Shown: positions 54,190 to 63,794 of the stretch, piece after piece | Position numbering within the stretch: the stretch's first letter is position 1 | Layout: each line of letters begins with the position of its first letter | Source of the DNA: an uncultured bacterium | GTDB taxonomy: Bacteria > Planctomycetota > Phycisphaerae > Phycisphaerales > SM1A02 | Assembly (NCBI GenBank): GCA_903898755.1 | Contig: CAIUGT010000051.1 | Location: 1 to 64,000 of the forward strand | Direction: 5' to 3' | Length of the DNA stretch: 64,000 nt | The notes under the pieces: model-generated | What the model was told of the DNA's origin: nothing | What the model saw: the letters and a program-made list of their open reading frames with translations, nothing else | Database searches by the model: none | Made by a program: the position numbers and the translations under genes

Positions 54190-55050
54190 TCATTGCACTT
54201 TGAGTTTGCCATTCATCATGCGCCAGTGACCTGGGTAGGTGCACACCAACGGATACGTGCCCGCCTTGGCGGGAGCAATGAACCACAACACGCCAGTTGT
54301 GTTTGGAGCAGTTAAACCCATGATTTCAAGCACTTTTGGTGAGTCGGGAACATATTGACGCTGCTTGCCGATGGCGCCTTCGCCAAGTTTGTCGGCGGCC
54401 ACGCCAATTTCACTGAGAGATCCTGGACTGCACACCAGCATGTTGTGCTGCATGGAATCTGGATTGACCATTTCAATGGCAACGATTGCGTTTGGGGCGA
54501 CAGCAAATTCCTTTGGGTCCCACGCCATCTTTCCTGGCACGCTTGTGGTCTTCAACATGACGGGCTTCCAAGCGGCAGCCGCCGCGGGGCGATCAGTTTC
54601 TGGCAAGGCAAAGATGGCGCGAATGCACGCGGCTTTCACAAATCGACTTGTTGATACATGCGGTGAATCTTTGTCCGCATCTTTGGCGGAGTCTTGGGTC
54701 TTGCTCACAAGAGTTGGCGCAAGCGATTTTAAATCCGCGGCAGGTTGAGCCGCAAGAATGGTGGCAAGATCATTGCGCGCAAGGCACGCGTCGCACGCTT
54801 CAATTTCCGACAAGGTTGCCGCGGCTATGGAAACAGAAGCGCTCTTGGCTTTGGCGGCCAGCGCCACCACACGATCAGCCTGCGCAACACCCGCGTCACG
54901 CAGTGGATTTGCCGACTGCGTATCTGTGACAGCACTAGTCATTGGCGCAGAATGCGCATGATTTCCCGCTTCTGGCGTGCTTTGAGCGCTTGCAAGATTT
55001 GGCGGAATCGCAAGAACGCAAAGGCACAATGCGCAATGAGAAAATTTCAT
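54190..55050 (-). CDS. Secreted azurin/plastocyanin-like cupredoxin protein
   Basis: The 286-residue protein has a signal peptide (HCALCLCVLAIPPNLASAQ), a helical middle with Ala-rich segments, and a C-terminal cupredoxin domain of about 130 residues. Type 1 copper ligands are visible: His in MQHNMLVCSPG, then Cys and His in LVCTYPGHWRMM with a Met after them. The domain resembles that at the end of large Planctomycete haem-binding proteins, but here it occurs without that part. It should carry electrons in the periplasm. The electron partner is unknown. Confidence 0.82.
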   Translation of the reverse strand: MKFSHCALCLCVLAIPPNLASAQSTPEAGNHAHSAPMTSAVTDTQSANPLRDAGVAQADRVVALAAKAKSASVSIAAATLSEIEACDACLARNDLATILAAQPAADLKSLAPTLVSKTQDSAKDADKDSPHVSTSRFVKAACIRAIFALPETDRPAAAAAWKPVMLKTTSVPGKMAWDPKEFAVAPNAIVAIEMVNPDSMQHNMLVCSPGSLSEIGVAADKLGEGAIGKQRQYVPDSPKVLEIMGLTAPNTTGVLWFIAPAKAGTYPLVCTYPGHWRMMNGKLKVQ

Positions 55051-55103
55051 ACGTTCACAATAGCGCAGGGAACACTTGTTTGCGAAGCGGCTATCGAATC
55101 GCC

Positions 55104-56819
55104 CTACAACGGCGCGGGCGTAACATCAATCTCATACAGCGTGACATTGCCGCTGCCTTCATTGCACACAACAAGAAGCGGCTTGCCATTGGGGCTTTGA
55201 TCTGGCGCGATATACAAAATTCCCTCAGGCGCAATGTCCCCCGCTTCCAAGGCGTGATCGGGCTTGCCATCTTTATCGGTGTCATTATCCAAGTCCACCG
55301 TTGGGTCGCGCGGATTCACGTACGCCAAAAAATTTGGATGTGACGGATCGGAAATATTCCACGACATAATTCCACCAGCGCGCTCAAGCACGCAAAATAA
55401 AATTCGAACTCCATTGATGGTGGCCACAATGGGCGTCTCGGGCTCGGGACCTTTGGAAGTGCTGCGTGCGTCGCGACTGGGGCTTTTCATACTGTCCATG
55501 TTGAAAGCCTTGGGCATTTGCTGCGAAATCACGCGCTCAATTTCATCACCGGAATCCCATGTTTGCTCGATAAAACCGTTCGGCGAAACTTTCCAAATGC
55601 TGACTGAACGACCTCCAAAACAGAAGACGCGGTCGAAATCGCCATCTCCATCGTCGTCACCACGCAAAGAACTTACTTTCAAGCGGCCCATATTTTCCGG
55701 CTTCGACAAATCCTGCACGCGCATTGTGTTGGCAGCGCCAAGTTGCTTGGCGAAAGATTCCTCATCAATGGCGGAGGCTTTTCCTTTGCCATTACTTTTG
55801 CCATTGCTTTGCGCGTTCTTTAATTTTCCAAATTGCACCGCCTCGGTAAAATCATCACGCTCGCGGTCTTCGCCTTCATTGGCGGTGACCAAGTAACGCG
55901 CGCCACCATTTTCAAAGCATGCGACACCATCTGGTTGGTACAAACCAAACACCGGAAGATTTTGAATGTGATTCGCGCCATCTTTATCGCTGGCGTCAAG
56001 GCCGCAGCCAGGCTTCATGAAATCTTTGAAGCCCAGCGGCTCTATGCGCTCCACCCGCTCATGTCCTGGTGCAAGATCAATAACCGCAATGGCGTTATTT
56101 TCCTGTAGAGTGGCGTAAGCCTTGGTGTCGTCGTTTGAAAGAGCCATGTATTCAGGCTCAATTTCCTGTGAAAACCCTGCGTTTGGCGTGACCATATGCA
56201 TGCCTCGCTTGACCAAATCCGTTTTCTGTTTTTCAAACGCATCAAATCCGCAATCGCGAACAATTGGCTTGTCGGCGCCGCTCGAAATATCCACAACACC
56301 AATCGAACCAACTGGATCACTGTGTCCGTCGGTTGGCGCTTCGCCTTCATTGGCAACAAGCAATCGCTTGCCATCGTGCGTGAATTTAATCATGTCGGGA
56401 TTGAAACCAACTTCAACTTTGGAAATTTTATTTCCGTCAAGATCAAAAAAGCTCACTGAGCCATGCACATCCTTGCTCTTGGGCTGGCTTGCAATCGCGA
56501 TCACATTGCCACCCACGGCTACGCTGTTCAGTCCGAATTGCCGAATGGTTTTAAATTGCTCGGGCTTTGTTGGATCGGCAATGCTGATGCATTCCAATCC
56601 TTCCGCGTTGTTGGTGAACCACAATCTTTTATTCACGGGGTCATACGCGGGAATTTCCGCGCCGGACATGTTCCACCAACTCGTTTGGAAACGGCTGAGC
56701 ACATGCAACTTCAAGGCGCATTCAATTGTTGCGCCAGAGGGAACACTTGCCGATGATGGCGGAGTTCCAAAATCAATTGCGCACACACATACGACGAGGA
56801 GATGAATCGCGTTCAGCAT
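55104..56819 (-). CDS. Secreted choice-of-anchor I family beta-propeller protein
   Basis: The 571-residue protein has a signal peptide (IHLLVVCVCAIDF) and beta-propeller repeats of the choice-of-anchor I type (FNPDMIKFTHDGKRLLVANE, LSNDDTKAYATLQENNAIAV, FENGGARYLVTANEGE). The closing ILYIAPDQSPNGKPLLVVCN is also typical. No C-terminal sorting signal is visible. Family members are surface proteins of unknown task; some are annotated as phosphatase- or esterase-like. The open frame extends to 56921, but the ATG at 56819 begins the signal peptide. It diverges from the ebo-like cluster. Confidence 0.82.
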   Translation of the reverse strand: MLNAIHLLVVCVCAIDFGTPPSSASVPSGATIECALKLHVLSRFQTSWWNMSGAEIPAYDPVNKRLWFTNNAEGLECISIADPTKPEQFKTIRQFGLNSVAVGGNVIAIASQPKSKDVHGSVSFFDLDGNKISKVEVGFNPDMIKFTHDGKRLLVANEGEAPTDGHSDPVGSIGVVDISSGADKPIVRDCGFDAFEKQKTDLVKRGMHMVTPNAGFSQEIEPEYMALSNDDTKAYATLQENNAIAVIDLAPGHERVERIEPLGFKDFMKPGCGLDASDKDGANHIQNLPVFGLYQPDGVACFENGGARYLVTANEGEDRERDDFTEAVQFGKLKNAQSNGKSNGKGKASAIDEESFAKQLGAANTMRVQDLSKPENMGRLKVSSLRGDDDGDGDFDRVFCFGGRSVSIWKVSPNGFIEQTWDSGDEIERVISQQMPKAFNMDSMKSPSRDARSTSKGPEPETPIVATINGVRILFCVLERAGGIMSWNISDPSHPNFLAYVNPRDPTVDLDNDTDKDGKPDHALEAGDIAPEGILYIAPDQSPNGKPLLVVCNEGSGNVTLYEIDVTPAPL

Positions 56820-56881
56820 TTCCACATTGTCCTTGGGTTTCAACAAATTATTCGCTTTGCGAATTGCCTTCATGAAATATT

Positions 56882-56887
56882 TATAAT
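56882..56887 (+). promoter_or_regulatory. Probable -10 element of the ebo-like operon
   Basis: A perfect TATAAT lies at 56882-56887, 52 nt before the ATG of the EboD-like gene. A -35 element is not clear; TTGCGA lies 19 nt upstream, which is longer than usual. The gap between the divergent starts (56820-56938) is otherwise unremarkable. Confidence 0.45.
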
Positions 56888-56938
56888 TCGTGGTTTCTGG
56901 GTGTTTCAATGCTAATTTCAAACCTACTCTTCCGATGT

Positions 56939-58207
56939 ATGAACCCGATCACGCCCACAAATAAAAGTCAATCTAGTGCGCAATTGAATGCGCTACACAC
57001 CGAGTGGGCCACAACGTGCTCCGCAAAGTTCCAGCACCGCGTGTGGTGGAGTGATCATGTGCTTGCGCCTGGAAACGCGGCGTTTGCAGCGACACTTGCT
57101 GGAGTGCACGGACATTGCGTGGCATTTATTGATTCCGGCGTTGCGCAAAGTTGGCCAAACTTGCAGCATGAACTTGCTGGCGCTATCGCGGGGTTGCAAA
57201 CCACACCGATGAAAATCGCGTCGATCACCGCGCATGCAGAAACAACTTCGAACCTACAACACAGCGTTGGTGCGCAAACTTTGCTTCCATCACTCGCGCA
57301 TGTTGAAATTATTCCGGGTGGTGAAGCATGCAAAGACGGATTGAAGTTTGCGGAGCGCGTTGCCAAAATTTGCTTTGATCACGGTGTGAATCGCCACGGA
57401 GCGGTCATTGCAATTGGTGGCGGCGCCGTTCTAGACGCGGTTGGTTTTGGCGCGGCCATAGCCCACCGCGGCGTGCGCATGATTCGCATTCCAACCACCA
57501 CGCTTGCGCAAGACGATTCCGCCATGGGCGTGAAATGTGGCGTGAACATGTACGGCCAGAAAAACGCGCTGGGTTGCTTCACTTCACCGTGGGCGATTTT
57601 GTGCGACGAACATTTTCTTACCACGCTTCCTGTTGAACATTGGTTGGGCGGCTTCAGCGAAGTGGTAAAGATTGCACTGCTGAAAGACGCGCCGCTGTTT
57701 GAGCAACTTGAAATGTGCGCCTCAAGCATTTGTTTGCGCGACATGAAAGTTGCCACGCCCATTTTACGGCGCAGCGCATGGCTGCATCGCGAACATATTT
57801 TAAATGGTGGCGATCCATTTGAAGTTGGCTCCGCGCGTCCGCTTGATCACGGACATTGGAGCGCGCACCGTTTGGAGGTGCTCAGTCAATTCGCCGTGCC
57901 ACATGGCCAAGCTGTCAGCATTGGCATTGCACTTGACGCATGCCTGGCTGTTGAAATGCGTTTGTTGGATGCGTCCGTAGCCAAGCGAATTCTTCGGCTT
58001 CTTCAGTCGCTGCAACTTCCAATTTGGCATCCAATTCTGGAAGCGGACAATCAACTCTTCGCGGGCCTTGAGCAATTTCGCCAGCATTTAGGCGGAAATT
58101 TCGCCATTCCGCTTCTCAACGCCATCGGCTCTTCCCGTGAAGTCACGCACATCAGCGCGGAAGATTTGCGAAAATCAATCATCACTCTTCGTACACTTGC
58201 CTCATGA
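56939..58207 (+). CDS. eboD: EboD-like 3-dehydroquinate synthase homologue
   Basis: The 422-residue protein has the fold of 3-dehydroquinate synthase with NAD-binding IAIGGGAVLDAVGFGAAI and metal-site residues (GGFSEVVKIALLKD; HREHILNGG; DHGHWSAHRLE). Motifs such as RIPTTTLAQDDSAMGVKCGVN and LGCFTSPWAILCDEHFLTTLP are the EboD style rather than AroB. EboD belongs to the ebo cluster, which in cyanobacteria is needed to move scytonemin precursors to the periplasm. The reaction of EboD is not known. The ATG at 56939 follows a TATAAT box; it heads the operon and overlaps the next gene by 4 nt. Confidence 0.85.
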   Translation: MNPITPTNKSQSSAQLNALHTEWATTCSAKFQHRVWWSDHVLAPGNAAFAATLAGVHGHCVAFIDSGVAQSWPNLQHELAGAIAGLQTTPMKIASITAHAETTSNLQHSVGAQTLLPSLAHVEIIPGGEACKDGLKFAERVAKICFDHGVNRHGAVIAIGGGAVLDAVGFGAAIAHRGVRMIRIPTTTLAQDDSAMGVKCGVNMYGQKNALGCFTSPWAILCDEHFLTTLPVEHWLGGFSEVVKIALLKDAPLFEQLEMCASSICLRDMKVATPILRRSAWLHREHILNGGDPFEVGSARPLDHGHWSAHRLEVLSQFAVPHGQAVSIGIALDACLAVEMRLLDASVAKRILRLLQSLQLPIWHPILEADNQLFAGLEQFRQHLGGNFAIPLLNAIGSSREVTHISAEDLRKSIITLRTLAS

Positions 58208-58509
58208 CCACGCCCGAAGGCAAGCCGCCTCTTGATCGCAAAACATTGATCGATCTTGGTTTCATTGATGCACGCGCGAAAGTTCTTGATATCGCCGCGT
58301 TTCTAGATCGACTTGATCGCGCGTCTGACGCCAATACGCCCACGGACTTTCGCGTAGACGCCATTCGATCAGCGCTTGAAATTGCTCGTGATAACTCGCC
58401 CGCTCGCGCCGAACGCATTTTGAAATGTTGGAGTGATCCAACCACGCAACCAGTCGCTCACGCAGACGGCAAGGCCGCGCGTGGGGCGCACCCGCCTCAC
58501 ACTTCCTAA
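58204..58509 (+). CDS. Small unknown protein in the ebo-like cluster
   Basis: The 101-residue protein overlaps the EboD-like gene as ATGA and lies 9 nt before the EboB-like gene, so it belongs to the operon. It is helical, with FIDARAKVLDIAAFLDRLDR, a middle DFRVDAIRSALEIARDN and a conserved-looking SDPTTQPVAHADGKAARG. I recall similar short proteins next to TatD-like genes but know no name. It is half the length of EboA, whose position in the cluster it roughly fills, and shows no clear similarity to it. Confidence 0.65.
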   Translation: MTTPEGKPPLDRKTLIDLGFIDARAKVLDIAAFLDRLDRASDANTPTDFRVDAIRSALEIARDNSPARAERILKCWSDPTTQPVAHADGKAARGAHPPHTS

Positions 58510-58518
58510 GACAACAGC

Positions 58519-59340
58519 ATGTATATCGATCCACACGTTCACATGGTCAGTCGCACAACGGACGACTACGCGCGCATGGCCACCGCGGGTTGTGTGGCCG
58601 TGACCGAGCCCGCATTTTGGGCGGGCTTTGATCGCAGCAGCGCCGCTGGATTTCATGATTATTTTCGCCAACTCACCGAAAGCGAGCCGCGCCGCGCCGC
58701 CGCATACGGCATTGCGCACCACGCGTGGATTTGCATCAATCCAAAAGAAGCGGAAGACCACGGCTTTGCGCGCGAAGTGATGAGCATGATTCCCGAGTTC
58801 TTGTCGCGGCCAAATGTGCTTGGTGTTGGCGAGATTGGTTTGAATCGCAACAGCAAAACGGAGCTGGCGGTTTTTGAGGAGCATTTGGAAATTGCCGCGC
58901 GACACAATTCATTGGTTCTCATTCATACGCCGCACTTGGAGGACAAACTGAAAGGCACACGCCTGATTTTGGACGCCATTGCCGCGCATGGAAAAATTAA
59001 TCCCGCGCGTATTTTGGTTGACCATGTTGAAGAGCACACCGTGCGCATGGTGCTTGATCGCGGAATGTGGGCGGGCATGACTTTGTATCCCGACACCAAG
59101 TGCACCGCGGCGCGCGCCGTTGACATTATGGAAATGCATGGAACCGAACGCATTTGGATTAATTCCGCCGGCGATTGGGGACACAGCGATCCGCTTGCGG
59201 TGCCCAAGGCGGTCGTCACCATGCGCGCGCGTGGCCACACGGCGGCGGACATTCAAAAGATCAGCTTTGACAATCCACGCTCATTTCTCTCGCAAAGCGG
59301 CAATTTCAGCGTGAATGCGCCAAGGCCAACCATCGCATGA
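58519..59340 (+). CDS. eboB: EboB-like TatD-family metal hydrolase
   Basis: The 273-residue protein is a TIM-barrel hydrolase with the TatD metal ligands: HxH in IDPHVHMVSR, Glu in GVGEIGLNRN, His in VLIHTPH, His in LVDHVEEH and Asp in INSAGDWGHSDP. Its sequence style fits EboB, the TatD-like member of ebo clusters, rather than the DNase TatD. The substrate is unknown. It follows the small protein at 9 nt; 76 nt after it comes an MFS gene not normally part of ebo loci. Confidence 0.85.
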   Translation: MYIDPHVHMVSRTTDDYARMATAGCVAVTEPAFWAGFDRSSAAGFHDYFRQLTESEPRRAAAYGIAHHAWICINPKEAEDHGFAREVMSMIPEFLSRPNVLGVGEIGLNRNSKTELAVFEEHLEIAARHNSLVLIHTPHLEDKLKGTRLILDAIAAHGKINPARILVDHVEEHTVRMVLDRGMWAGMTLYPDTKCTAARAVDIMEMHGTERIWINSAGDWGHSDPLAVPKAVVTMRARGHTAADIQKISFDNPRSFLSQSGNFSVNAPRPTIA

Positions 59341-59416
59341 AAAATAAATCCGCTGCAGCAATTCTTTTTGCACTCGGACACATTCAAGACGCCATGCAAG
59401 CGCGCGCAAAAATTTC

Positions 59417-60973
59417 ATGACCACGCACATCCACGCACATCCAATCAACCAACGCAAGTGGCTCACGCTGTTCGCCATGACTGGAAGTTTGTGCATGATT
59501 CTTCTTGACACCACGGTGGTTGGCGTTGCGTTACCCGCCATTCAAACCGACTTGGCCATCACGCCACTTCAGTTGCAGTGGGTCATTAACGCGTATGTGC
59601 TCATGCTTGCCAGTTTCGTTGCGGTGGGTGGCCGCGCCGCCGACGCGTTTGGACGTGTTCCAGTTTTTCTTGTGGGCGTCATTCTGTTCGCAATGTCAAG
59701 CGCGTGGTGTGGCTTCGCAAGCAGTGGCTTTCAACTTGTCGCGGCGCGCGTCTTGCAAGGTCTTGGCGCGGCCATTATGCAACCCGCCAGCGCCAGCCTT
59801 GTTGTGAACAGTTTCGCGCCCGGCGAGCGTGGCAAAGCAATGGCTGTTTATGCGGGAATTCCCATGCTTTTTCTTGCGGCAGGTCCGGTGATTGGCGGCG
59901 CCATAACGCAGTACGCCAACTGGCGCTGGAACTTCTGGCTGAATATTCCAATCGCGCTAGTGTCCATTGCGCTCACCTATGTTGCTCGACCAGTTGATGT
60001 GCGCGCGCCCAAACGCGGAAATGATTTTGTGGGAGCAATTCTTCTTTTGACAAGCCTTCCACTCTTTGTGTGGGGACTTATGGAGGGCAGCGAACGCGGC
60101 TGGAATAGTCCCTCGATCGTCACAGCCATTGTGACCGGCGTCATTCTTCTTCCAACATTTGTATGGTGGGAACATAAGCATCCATCGCCATTGTTGGCGG
60201 TGAACTTGTTCGCCGATCCCTCTATTGCAATGGACGCATTTATTTTATTCGCAACACAATTCGCCATGACGGGTCTGGTGATTTACGGAAGTATTTATGC
60301 GCAAAGTGTTTTGCTATTTGATCCGCTCAAAGCCGGCGCCAGTTTGCTACCCATGTTGGCTCCCATCATTGTTGTGATTCATTTCGCGGGCCGCTTGTAC
60401 GACCGCGTCGGAGTACGAAAACCAGCCCTTATTGGCACGTTTTTGTGTGTCATTGGCATGTCAGTGCAAGCCATTGCGGCGTCGCTTGCAAACTATCCAC
60501 TACTGGCCACGGGCATGCTCATTCTTGGAACCGGAATTGGTTTTGTCATGAGCCCTGTGAATACGGATTCCATGAGCCGTGTCGCGCCCGCGCAGCGCGG
60601 ACAAGTGAGCGGTCTGGTGCAAACGCTGCGGCAAATTGGTGGATCTCTTGGCGTCGCCATCGTGGGATCAGCAATTCTCTTGTCGCATAATTCCGAAATT
60701 GAACAACGCATGGAGCAAGTTCTGCCGCAAGAACAACGCGCGCCAGCGCGCGAACTTTTGCAACAAGCGTCCAAGGGAAATCACGCCGCTATTACCGAGC
60801 TTGCGGCGAACACTCAACTGCAAGTAATTGAACGCGAGGTATTGGCCAGCAGCGTCGCAAAAGGTTGGTGGATTTGCACCGCCACATTGGTTGGCGCATT
60901 TATTGCGGCAACAAGGCTGCGTTCCATGGCACATACACCGCACCTTTCCAACGCGCATACACCTTCCGTGTAA
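59417..60973 (+). CDS. MFS drug:H+ antiporter-type exporter (DHA2, 14 TM)
   Basis: The 518-residue protein has about 14 helices and the DHA2 (EmrB/QacA) motifs: LDTTVVGVALPAIQTDL in helix 1, RAADAFGRVPVFLVG in the first loop, and ARVLQGLGAAIMQPAS with the helix 5 antiporter region GIPMLFLAAGPVIGGAI. Such pumps expel drugs or metabolites. Placed between eboB-like and eboE-like genes, it might export the product of the ebo system. It starts 76 nt after the TatD-like gene. Confidence 0.92.
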   Translation: MTTHIHAHPINQRKWLTLFAMTGSLCMILLDTTVVGVALPAIQTDLAITPLQLQWVINAYVLMLASFVAVGGRAADAFGRVPVFLVGVILFAMSSAWCGFASSGFQLVAARVLQGLGAAIMQPASASLVVNSFAPGERGKAMAVYAGIPMLFLAAGPVIGGAITQYANWRWNFWLNIPIALVSIALTYVARPVDVRAPKRGNDFVGAILLLTSLPLFVWGLMEGSERGWNSPSIVTAIVTGVILLPTFVWWEHKHPSPLLAVNLFADPSIAMDAFILFATQFAMTGLVIYGSIYAQSVLLFDPLKAGASLLPMLAPIIVVIHFAGRLYDRVGVRKPALIGTFLCVIGMSVQAIAASLANYPLLATGMLILGTGIGFVMSPVNTDSMSRVAPAQRGQVSGLVQTLRQIGGSLGVAIVGSAILLSHNSEIEQRMEQVLPQEQRAPARELLQQASKGNHAAITELAANTQLQVIEREVLASSVAKGWWICTATLVGAFIAATRLRSMAHTPHLSNAHTPSV

Positions 60974-61037
60974 ACGCGCTTCAAGCCGCGCCCAATTTTT
61001 CAAGCACGCCCGCAAGCCAACTGCGTAAACTGCTTCA

Positions 61038-61697
61038 ATGAAGCGGCCAATCATTGGGATTTCATGCAATGTAAAAGAAGAAAACGGGAAAACTTTTTTC
61101 ATCTTGCATAACGCCTATGTCAACAGCGTCACGGAAGCCGGCGGCCTTCCTTTGTTAATTCCGCACAATCCAGAACTCGCGGCGCAAACACTCGAAGCGC
61201 TTGATGGCGTGTTACTCACTGGTGGCGACGACATTGATGTGCGCGATTTCGGTCAGGCGCTTCACGCCAAGGCGGACCTCATGCCATCTCTTCGTCAACG
61301 TAGCGAGTTTGCGCTTTTACGCGCGCTTGATGAACGTCCCTCTCTTCCCGTGCTTGGAATTTGTCTTGGCATGCAACTCATGGGTGTGCATCACGGCTGT
61401 CCCCTCATTCAACATTTGCACGATGTCATTGCCGACGGTGACCGACATGTTGGAAATAAAGTTCACGCCATCCATGGCGCCATCGGCTCAGGTCCGGTGA
61501 CCAGTAGCCATCACCAAGCGCTTGCAAGCGCGGGTCCATTTGAAACGCTCGCGCTCAGTGATGACGGAGTGCTGGAAGCCATTCGTCTTCCAACGCGCGC
61601 CTTCTATATGGGTGTGCAATGGCATCCAGAGCGGACGTCGGACGCGCATCTCGGTCTTGGCATAATCAAAAAACTCATTCTTGCCTCGCAAAAATAG
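61038..61697 (+). CDS. Class I glutamine amidotransferase-like gamma-glutamyl hydrolase
   Basis: The 219-residue protein belongs to peptidase family C26 (PuuD-like). The catalytic Cys lies in VLGICLGMQLMGVHHG and the His and Glu in GVQWHPERTSD; the loop LLTGGDDIDVRDFG is also typical. PuuD cleaves gamma-glutamyl-GABA in putrescine breakdown; no other puu gene is near, so it may act on another gamma-glutamyl amide. Its place inside the ebo-like cluster suggests a role in making or freeing the transported metabolite, which is inference. Confidence 0.87.
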   Translation: MKRPIIGISCNVKEENGKTFFILHNAYVNSVTEAGGLPLLIPHNPELAAQTLEALDGVLLTGGDDIDVRDFGQALHAKADLMPSLRQRSEFALLRALDERPSLPVLGICLGMQLMGVHHGCPLIQHLHDVIADGDRHVGNKVHAIHGAIGSGPVTSSHHQALASAGPFETLALSDDGVLEAIRLPTRAFYMGVQWHPERTSDAHLGLGIIKKLILASQK

Positions 61698-61769
61698 ACG
61701 ATTTCAAATTTCAACTCCAACTTTTATCCAAACGCCACCACTGCTACGATTTCAATCCAGGAGATACCC

Positions 61770-62489
61770 ATGTCAATCGCAACGCTCGCTTCAATTTTAA
61801 TTTCATTCAACGCACTTTCTCTGGATGATGCGAAACAAGCCCCCAATGTGGAAAAGACAATATTGATTGCCAACTCGCAGGCTCCCGCCTTGACCGCGGA
61901 TATATGGGTCAAGGGCGAGGAAGTGAAAGCCTTTGATCCAGACAAGGTCTATGTCATTGAATTTTGGGCGACATGGTGCGTGCCCTGTCTGAAGACAATT
62001 CCGAACCTCACTAAGTTACAAAAAGAAAATCCGCAGGACTTGGTTGTGATTGGTGTCGCAGCTTCTGAGAAGCCGCAGAAGAAAAAAGAGACATCGACTC
62101 CTTCCAACGACAAGCCTGCCGATAAACCCACCGACCCCACTGATACCAAAGCCGTAGAGGAAGCAATGCTGGCGAATGTGAAAACATTTGTGACTCAGCA
62201 AGGCGACAAAATGGATTACCGCGTGGTGTTTGACGGCGACGGTTCCATGAGCCGCGAATGGATGCAAGCGGCAAAACAACGAACAATTCCAACTGCTTTT
62301 ATTATCGGCAAAGGCGGGAAAATTGCATGGATTGGACCCGCCAATCAAATTGAAAAACCACTGGCAATTGCGCTGGGAAATAAAATTCCAGGATCAGAAA
62401 AGAAAAAATCCGCGAAAGTTCCTGGCGGCGTAAGAGGTGGAACCGCGGCTGGAGAAACCCCCGCGCCACCAAAGAAAGCGGTTGACTAA
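61770..62489 (+). CDS. TlpA-like thioredoxin-fold protein
   Basis: The 239-residue protein has a short N-terminal hydrophobic stretch (IATLASILISFNALS), probably a signal peptide, and a thioredoxin fold with the active site FWATWCVPCLKTIPNL (WCxxC as WCVPC). A Lys/Pro/Thr-rich insertion of about 35 residues (KPQKKKETSTPSNDKPADKP) interrupts the fold after strand 3, and a basic tail follows. TlpA-type proteins reduce disulfides or cytochrome c cysteines outside the membrane. AGGAGA lies 6 nt before the ATG, a good ribosome binding site here. Confidence 0.88.
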   Translation: MSIATLASILISFNALSLDDAKQAPNVEKTILIANSQAPALTADIWVKGEEVKAFDPDKVYVIEFWATWCVPCLKTIPNLTKLQKENPQDLVVIGVAASEKPQKKKETSTPSNDKPADKPTDPTDTKAVEEAMLANVKTFVTQQGDKMDYRVVFDGDGSMSREWMQAAKQRTIPTAFIIGKGGKIAWIGPANQIEKPLAIALGNKIPGSEKKKSAKVPGGVRGGTAAGETPAPPKKAVD

Positions 62490-62525
62490 ATTCCCCCTGT
62501 CTTCCATTGAGCGAATGAACATTCA

Positions 62526-63794
62526 ATGACATCAATTGGTTACTGCGCGAACGTGCACCCAGGCCGCAATGTTGCGCAACTGCGTGAATCACTTGCGGGA
62601 CCCATGGCGCGCGTGGCGCGAGGTTTGTCTCAACCAACACTTCCAGTTTCATTATGGCTTTCAGCCGAAACAATTCGTGAACTTTCCGATCAACCTTCTT
62701 TGGCGGAGCGCCTACGTGACGAAGCGCAAGACTTTGGAATTTCATTCGTAGCCATCAACGCGTTTCCCTACGGCAACTTCCATGCGCAGCGCGTGAAGAA
62801 CGCGGTGTATGAACCCAACTGGACCGATGGCCGCCGCGCGCACTACACACTGGCCGTGGCGGAACTGCTTCCACTCTTGGTTGCAGACGGTACCCAACAC
62901 ATCAGCATCAGCACATTGCCGCTCGGTTGGCGCGAAACTTTTTCCGCAAGTGGCAGCGGCGCGTCCGTTGGAATTGCGTCCGCGGCGCTTGAGCACATCG
63001 CCTCGCGCCTGCATGCAATTGAGCAAACCACCGGCTTGCACATCACGCTTGATATTGAGCCTGAGCCCGGTTGCGCCATTGAAACAAGCGAGGAACTTGT
63101 CGGATTTTTCTCGCATTGTCTTCCCACCACCACGCGTACGGCCGTCAACTTGCGCCGTTACATCGGCGCATGCGTTGATGTTTGTCACGGCGCCGTGATG
63201 GGGGAACCGCCCCATGAGTTTTTTGAGCGCTGCGCGAAAGCCGGCGTCGCCATCAATCGAGTGCAACTCTCTAGCGCCATCAAAGGCACCAACTCGGAGC
63301 ACGACCTTGCGGCACTGGCGCAATTCAACGAGCCGCGCTACTTGCATCAAGTGGTGACTGGCTTTGGCGCATCGCGGCGACTGTGGAACGACATTCCAAA
63401 TTTCCTTGCCGACACAAACATTGGTCACAACCCTGCGCACACGTCCACCACAAAAAGTATCGGCGAAACTTTTTCACCAACTCTGGCCAACACCGCGCTG
63501 CATCATCTCACCAACTCCGCGACACAAGAATGGCGCTGTCATTGGCACGTTCCCATTCATCACGCCATGATCAATGGACTTGAAACAACTTCAAGCGCCA
63601 TCACTGGCACGCTTGATGCCGTGTTGCGCCTGCCAAACGCGCCGCTGATTGAAGTGGAAACATACGCTTGGACGCAACTTCCACATCTGGACCACGTTTC
63701 GAGCGAAAGTGAAGTTGAGCAGGGAATTGTGCAGGAAATCCGCTACGCTCAAACGTGCGCGGCGGCCGCACAAGCCGCTAGCGATCTTGCATGA
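62526..63794 (+). CDS. eboE: EboE-like metabolite traffic protein
   Basis: The 422-residue protein resembles EboE, a TIM-barrel (xylose-isomerase-like) protein: SIGYCANVHPGRNVAQLRES at the start, NAFPYGNFHAQRVKNAVYEP, LDIEPEPGCAIETSEELVGF and VDVCHGAVMGE with likely metal ligands. EboE is part of all described ebo clusters, but its reaction is not known. The gene overlaps the next one by 4 nt (ATGA), and is separated from eboB by three non-ebo genes, an arrangement I have not seen described. Confidence 0.88.
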   Translation: MTSIGYCANVHPGRNVAQLRESLAGPMARVARGLSQPTLPVSLWLSAETIRELSDQPSLAERLRDEAQDFGISFVAINAFPYGNFHAQRVKNAVYEPNWTDGRRAHYTLAVAELLPLLVADGTQHISISTLPLGWRETFSASGSGASVGIASAALEHIASRLHAIEQTTGLHITLDIEPEPGCAIETSEELVGFFSHCLPTTTRTAVNLRRYIGACVDVCHGAVMGEPPHEFFERCAKAGVAINRVQLSSAIKGTNSEHDLAALAQFNEPRYLHQVVTGFGASRRLWNDIPNFLADTNIGHNPAHTSTTKSIGETFSPTLANTALHHLTNSATQEWRCHWHVPIHHAMINGLETTSSAITGTLDAVLRLPNAPLIEVETYAWTQLPHLDHVSSESEVEQGIVQEIRYAQTCAAAAQAASDLA

